NCBI GenBank assembly: GCA_039654915.1
Contig: CM077593.1
Coordinates: 34,442,501-34,506,500 of the forward strand
Direction: 5' to 3'
Length of the DNA stretch: 64,000 bases
DNA from: Aquilaria yunnanensis
Lineage: Eukaryota; Streptophyta; Magnoliopsida; Malvales; Thymelaeaceae
Positions 58,622-64,000 of this stretch are shown here, piece after piece. The notes beneath the pieces are model-generated. The model searched no databases, was not told the origin of the DNA, and saw only the letters and a program-made list of their open reading frames with translations. Position 1 is the stretch's first letter. Each line of letters opens with the position of its first letter. A program made the position numbers and the translations under genes.

Positions 58622-59305
58622 ATGATGGAAAGGGTGATGGAGGCGCTCTCAATGAAAAAGTGGAGGAGCTTTGTGGTGACAACTTCTGTATTGTGGCAGC
58701 ACCTGAATTCTATTGTTTATGGTGAACCATGCCTCTTCCTTGATGCACTGAACTATAGAAGGCAAAAGCATCTAAATCGGATAGTTATTCAGCAAAGTCT
58801 TGATCCATTGGCTTACCATCAGATAGGATGGACAAAGCCGCCTATTGGTTGGTTGAAATTGAAGACTGATATTGCAATAGGGCCGTTTTGTGTGCTTGGT
58901 GTAGGGGCTATTATTTGAGAAGACAGAGGTGGAGTGATCGCTGCCTTAGCTACAAGAAAAGAGGGTCTTCCAAAAGAATTTCTTGGGAATGCCTTGCTTA
59001 CTTGGAAGGACCAAAGCTAGTTATCGGCAAGGACTCAAGGCATTTTAGTGGTGGAGTTGGATACACAAAAAATGGTCCAGGCAATAATAACGAATGTGAT
59101 AGGCAAATTGGAGGCTTTTAACTGCATTGGACAAATAAAAAATCATTTGGCCAAGTTAGGTGGATGTCAAGTACTTTACTCTTACCATCAGCCAAATGAG
59201 GCTGCACATTATCTAGCCCATGTAGGTATTTTTGTGATGATTTCACTCTTTGGACAAATGAGTTATTGTCTTCTTTATTGGCCATTATTGCCAAAGACCT
59301 TATGA
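58622..59305 (+). pseudogene. LINE(+) RNase H, unit B (fragment)
   Basis: 58622-58918 has IGWTKPPIGWLKLKTDIAIGPFCVLGVGAII, the first strand block of the LINE-encoded RNase H with the D of L-K-T-D. A TGA follows GAII. The neighbouring frame at 59048-59305 has MVELDTQKMVQAI, NHLAKLGGCQVLYSYHQPNEAAHYLAHVG, with the conserved R/Q-x-x-N-x-x-A-H-x-L-A-x end. At least one frameshift separates them. Confidence 0.85.
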
Positions 59306-59350
59306 CTTAATGTTATTCATATCCAATGCATTTCAAAAAAGAAGAAAAAG

Positions 59351-61408
59351 AGATATTAGGCCACTTATGGGCTAGTTCAAGAAAATCCCAAGAAGTATAT
59401 GAAAAATATAGACATAGTGCTAATGGGTTAAGAATGCAAAGCCCATTACAACAAAGCATATCATTTTGGACTGAAGTCACTGGACTTGGTTTGACGTTCT
59501 ATTTGAACGTATTTGAATCAAGCTTATGTTAGGCCACTGGTTTTTGCCTTCTTGCAAATAACCTTCTCATTAATTCTTTACCACTAAATGACCTACTTAT
59601 ACTCCTTTTCATTCATGTTGCAATGAAAATGGGCTTCTTATACTCTTCATCATTTTCAGAAAGGAAAAGTGTATTTTATTTTAAAATTGGTTCAAGATAT
59701 ATATGTACAGCAATTTAAAAGAAAGATGAATGTGGCTTGGAGACTTCTAGAAAGGTGTGTTCAAATTTTCTATTCATAAAGGAGATGACCTCTGACCAAA
59801 GCATAATAAAACAATCTTTAAAACTTAAGTAGTTTCTATTAGGCTAAATTCAATGTTACAAAACAATAAAAAGAATGTTCATCATGACAATAATTGTATC
59901 AAATTGTGTCTAGTCGAAGAAAAATTAGAGAAAACATGGTAATTTCAACCCGACCAATTTGTATGGAATTGTGTTAGAATGGAGAGTTGGCTTTAAATGT
60001 TCTCATGAACACTTGGTTTGCTAATTGATCTGATGGTTATTTGAAGTACTTTATACTTGTGGGAACACTTAAGATTTGAACCCTGGCTGGCACATGGTTC
60101 AAATAAAGGACTTGGCCCTTGGAATTGTCAAATTAATTCTTTTCTTGCAGAATTTCTAATTTTTGGTTTTGTTGCTTTAACCTTACTTCCTGCACAAGCC
60201 ATTTACTGAACTAAATATTGGCCTTAAAAATTTTATAGGGCAAGGGAAACTTGCAATTACCCCTTGAGCTATGCTCTGAGGTATACTCTAACCTACAATT
60301 TGCCCATATATTTTTAAAAACCTACAGTTTGCCACCATGTTTTTACACTGTCTAATAACAATTTCTAAAACTATATTTAAACTATAGGATAGTGATCTTT
60401 CAGTAATTTTAATCTCTCTAATATTTTTTTTATAATTAATAGACATTTTAAATTTTCAAGTTTTTCTTTATGTAAATGTATTTTCCTCCCTATAAATGCA
60501 TATCAGTATTTTTAAAAGTCGGTTAGTATTGAAAAAAATATCAAAAGTCTTGAAATTACTAAAACATAGCTATCAAACAATTTAAATTCGGGTTTCAAAA
60601 GTTGTTGTCGGACACTGTAAAGGGAGGAAGGGGTAAATTGTAGGTTTTTGAAAATTGAGGGGGAAAAGTATAGGTTAGACCAAACCACCAGGTGTTTTTA
60701 TAATTTTGCTGGGGTAATTGTCATTCCAGACACTGATAATAGGTAGTTAGACACACATAAGCCTAAAGACATAAAAGGATGTCACACTCTGCCTATTGAC
60801 TCCTGGGTGAAGCATCACTAACACTTCTTTGGAAGTTGCCCCCATAAGTCACTCTTATATAGATTGCCCATACTGGCTCCCCCTTCTTCCTTGGTTCCTT
60901 CCAGTTTACTTCATCATTTCACTAATATTCCTACTAACTAATTAACCCATTGTTTTTTTATTTGAACTTTACCAATAAAGAAGTAAAGCTCTTTTGTAAA
61001 ATGGAACTTACAATACTTCTCGAATTTATTTTTGAAAGATTATTGTTTGACTCTGTACTGACATATAAACATAGTAAAAAACTTAATAGTTGAGTCTCAG
61101 GTAATTTATGTTAATGTTTCATCCAGGGTGAACACTTAATTTATTGAAAACAAACAATGTTCTAATAATTAGTTCAACATTTTTAGAGATTTGAAAAAAA
61201 GTTAAAAAGAAAATTGTACACTAGACAATACAAGAAGTTCTAAACTTCATCATCAACTTGAGATAATAAGAATTGTATAATCACTTTACATTATAAAGTA
61301 ATCTACTAACTAATCCATTATTTTTTCTTTGAAATTTACCAATAAAAAGTAAGGATCTTTTGATGTAAGAGGTAAAATGGAAACCTCTCAAATTTATAAT
61401 CAATTTTT
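59351..61408. repeat. Non-coding tail of unit B
   Basis: Collinear with 32525-34096, starting at AGATATTAGGCCACTTATGGG. The homology ends at AATTTATAATCAATTT, where LINE(+) unit C begins. It holds the foldback insertion 60241-60712. Confidence 0.82.
60241..60712. mobile_element. Foldback (MITE-like) insertion, unit B only
   Basis: About 470 bp present in unit B but absent at the matching place in unit A (TTTTATAGGGTAATTGTC, about 33380). Its two halves are inverted repeats of each other: CTCTAACCTACAATTTG and TTTTTAAAAACCTAC on the left, CAAATTGTAGG-like TAAATTGTAGGTTTTTG and TATAGGTTAGA on the right. Arms are roughly 130 bp. The exact ends and target duplication are not clear. Confidence 0.7.
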
Positions 61409-63302
61409 TTGAAATTTGCTTGGATGGTTTAGTAAGGAAGATTCTTGGCACATGTTACACCAAATAAGGTCCATTCTAGCCCTTCCTTAGTAGCTCATTT
61501 TTCCTGTTATGGATTTCCTAGCCTTTTCAGCTGCCTGCACCCAGGTGTTGATACTTTATTTTCATGCTAAGAAGGTGAAAGCTATGCTCGTGCAAATGCA
61601 CCTGGCAAAGGCCCCTAGACCAGATGGTTTACCAGCTCTCTTTTATCAAAAGTTATGGACAAAGGTACAATATGATGTTCTTGGTGTCTATCTTAATGTG
61701 CTAAATTTTGGAGAGAGTGTGAAGGCCATCAATAGAATAAATATTGTGCTCATCCCAAAAATCAAATCACTTGAATCCATGGCACATTTTATGCCCAATT
61801 AGTCCTTGTATTGTGATATACAAAATTATCTCCAAAATGGAAGAGAATCCTGCTTGATATTATCTATGACGAGCAAAGTGCTTTTATCGAATGACTTTTA
61901 ATCCCAAACAATATTTTGGTGTCCTACATGATGCTTCATACTTTATGAGGTCATCACCAAGCGAGCAATGCACATTGTGTGTTGAAATTAGATCTGTTAA
62001 AGGCCTATAATAGAGTTGAACGACAAAGTTTAGAGTATAAGACTGGCAAATTTTGGCTTTTCTGAAAGTCTAATAAAGCTCATTATAGAGTGGATTTTGT
62101 CAGTTTCATATTCTATTTCAGTGAATGGCTGATATTATAGGAAATTTTGTACCTGGTCGAGGGCTCAGATAGAGGCACCCCCCCTCGTCTTATTTGTTCA
62201 TTATTTGCACTAATGACATATCCTGGCCATTAGGACCAAAGTTGGTGGTGAGAAATATTTTAAGGGTAGCGATTTTTAAAGGAGGCCCTTAAGTTTTTCA
62301 TTTATCCTTTTCCAATGATAGTTTGGTCTTTTGTTGAGCTTTACAGTGTGAAGGATAAAGATTGATGGGTGTGTTAAAGATGTATGAGCAAGCATTAGGG
62401 CAGAAAATTAATTTTTGAGAAGTCAAGTGTCTTGTTTAGGTTGAATGCTAGTGATGGCCAACAGTGGGAACTTCTAAATATCTTTGGTGTGGAGGAGTGT
62501 CATAGTGTTGAAAAATACCTATGGCTACTAACTTGTGTTGGTAGGAAAGAGAAAGGGGCTTTCAATTTTCTGAAGGAAAGCATCCAAAAATATGTGATGA
62601 GCATTTTCCATATCCCTTTTACAGTCTGTCAAGAGATGAAGGTTTTAATTAATAATTTGTTTTGAAATCATAGAAAAAATGGTAGTGACATTAACTAGAT
62701 GTGCTATGATCATATGAGCCCAAGTAAAGATGAATGAGGGATTGGGTTTCAGGACCTCTCTAGTTTCAACATGGCGATGCTTGCAAAGCAAGGGTGGAGA
62801 TTGCTTAGAAATCTGAATTCTTTTTGTTTTAGAATGTTGAAGGAAAAATATTTCCCCTATTCTTCTTTTTGGAAGCAATGGATAAACCTAACTTTTCCTA
62901 CACTTGGAAAAGTATTTTGGAAGGCTAGATAATTCTTTTGAAGGGTACTAAGCGGCGAGTTAGCTCGGGTAATAGTGTTCAAATTTTGGAGGATCATTGG
63001 ATCTCAAGAAAGGCACCATTCACACCATTGACCCTTCGCCATTGTCTACATTCGTAGGGTAAGGTTGCTCATCTTTTTTTAGGTAATCCAAAAGCATGGG
63101 GTTTTCCTTTTGCTCTAGCAGGTGTTTAATCTAGAGGATGAAGAACTTATATAACAGATCACTTTATCCATAGAGGAGACTGGTGATACTCTTATTTGGC
63201 AATTTTCAAACAATGGGATCTACATGGTCAGAAGTGGGTATCAGGTGTATATGAAGCGGGTGGTTGATCAAAACTAAGCTACAAGCACATCCAAATAGAT
63301 TT
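61409..63302 (+). mobile_element. LINE (L1-type), unit C, third copy
   Basis: Starts abruptly at GAAATTTGCTTGGATGG, equivalent to about 26290 in unit A, right after the tail of unit B. The RT start is at 61509-61802 (VQMHLAKAPRPDGLPALFYQKLW, INRINIVLIPKIK), then palm codons KAYNRVERQ-like (62010) and FSNDS (about 62310) for F-A-D-D-S. It is cut at 63303 by an LTR. The frame is broken throughout. Confidence 0.85.
61509..61802 (+). pseudogene. LINE(+) reverse transcriptase N-terminal part, unit C
   Basis: Aligns with 54430-54660: YFHAKKVKAMLVQMHLAKAPRPDGLPALFYQKLWTKVQ, then NFGESVKAINRINIVLIPKIKSLESMAHFMPN and a stop after a one-base shift in H-L-C-P-I-S. It preserves the uninterrupted form of the site that the 3.26-kb insertion split in unit A. 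Confidence 0.88.
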
Positions 63303-64000
63303 TGTTACCACTCTGAGTATATAAAAACAATGATCAATTTTAGTGAGCTCAAGCTCCAGGCAGTCCATGTCCTGTAGGCCAAGCAGAACAAGTGCACTAT
63401 GTTTACCTAAGTGGCCCTCTTGGTCATTATTCAAAGATGTGTATATTGGTCCAACCATCACACACATATTCACATACAATTTCATCTAGAAGTAACGATG
63501 ACAATGAAATTCTTTATTCCTGACCAATATGAAATTTGAGTAAAATCCCCAAGTGCATGTACAATCTTATGCACACATGATGCTATTGGTGTGCATTTCT
63601 TTCTTTTTTTTTCCCCAAACTTTCACACCGTGTCCAACTCAAATTATACACGTGTTCTCTTGTGTCCTAAAGGTTTTAAACCCTTTAATACCCTTAAACC
63701 TTCACAGGGAAACAGGTTTGATACATTAAATCCATCTAAGTTTACAATTATGGATTTTACACTTAACCGGGTAAAAATGACCATATGAACAGTGCTTAGC
63801 AAAATCAACCAATTTTGATAGGCCATAACTCTGGCTACAGGGCACCAAATCTAGTGATTCGAAAGCCAAGTTATTCCTATTGAAGTTTTCTAAATGTGGT
63901 CAAATTTCATAGCCAAATTCTTTATGTACAGAAAGTTATGGCAGCTGGAGTACAGGGTACCAAATTTTAGTCACTATTGACCATTATGCCCATACAAAAT
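63303..64000 (-). mobile_element. LTR-like block, reversed copy of the 55105-57589 family, cut by the window end
   Basis: Begins TGTTACCACTCTGAG inside the unit C LINE (after AAATAGATT). Blocks such as GGTCCAACCATCACACACAT, AAGTGGCCCTCTTGG and GACCATTATGCCCATACAAA are reverse complements of 57380-57480 and about 56930-56960. This is therefore the 3' part of that LTR in reverse; the rest lies outside the window. Confidence 0.8.

Larger units (their letters stand above)
54290..59350 (+). mobile_element. LINE (L1-type), unit B, split by an LTR-like insertion
   Basis: Same LINE as unit A: RT start (54430-54840), palm region damaged by a deletion near 54950, then 55105-57589 inserted, FANDS-type active site at about 57670, zinc-binding tail (about 58200-58620), RNase H (58622-59305) and an A-rich end at 59335-59350. 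Confidence 0.88.
35670..61408 (+). repeat. Unit B of a ~15.4-kb segmental duplication
   Basis: Collinear with unit A (15600-34096) as described there. It has its own insertions: the Tat-like element, the 2.49-kb LTR-like block, the foldback element and the 116-bp duplication. Confidence 0.88.

Overview
This window is repeat-rich, AT-rich DNA from a flowering plant, probably heterochromatic. It has spliced retrotransposon ORFs, an initiator-tRNA-Met primed Ty1/copia element, Ty3/gypsy elements of Athila/Tat type, plant L1-type LINEs with a C-terminal RNase H, and Helitron helicase relics. The species cannot be named from this sequence. I see no intact host gene, no tRNA or rRNA gene and no CRISPR array. 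Almost everything is transposable elements, nested up to three deep and mostly dead.

Layout. (1) 1-1523: AT-rich DNA without a gene, with one possible Stowaway-like end. (2) 1524-12703: a complete but decayed minus-strand copia element (1529-12698) with 1,416-bp LTRs, initiator-Met primer-binding site, polypurine tract and ATTTT target-site duplication (TSD). Two solo LTRs of the same family sit inside it in the opposite orientation (2410-3825 in its 3' LTR; 9119-10532 in its leader). (3) 12704-14142: no gene; a stretch rich in AAC/TGAAC words. (4) 14143-34096, 'unit A': LINE(-), Helitron helicase relic(-), an Athila/Tat-like non-coding gypsy derivative(-), a LINE(+) and a 1.6-kb non-coding tail. 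The LINE(+) is split by a 3.26-kb LTR-like insertion that itself holds an 859-bp solo LTR. (5) 34097-35635: spacer with a Sire-like copia gag fragment(-). (6) 35670-61408, 'unit B': the same order again. Its LINE(-) is split by a complete Tat-like gypsy element (36054-43835) and its LINE(+) by a 2.49-kb LTR-like insertion (55105-57589); the tail carries a foldback insertion. (7) 61409-63302, 'unit C': a third copy of the LINE(+), joined directly to the end of unit B. It is cut at 63303 by an LTR of the same family as 55105-57589, in reverse orientation, which runs off the window.

The most informative structure is the A/B duplication. With the later insertions removed, both units are about 15.3-15.5 kb and collinear, so one composite of dead elements was duplicated and each copy then collected its own insertions. 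The Tat-like element is the most gene-like object. It keeps an integrase remnant on one strand and, on the other, a spliced additional ORF with its own TATA box; four 70-bp tandem repeats lie between their convergent 3' ends. No element is predicted to make a full functional protein set. Coordinates of LINE, Helitron and gypsy-derivative outer edges are approximate; TSD-bounded elements are exact.
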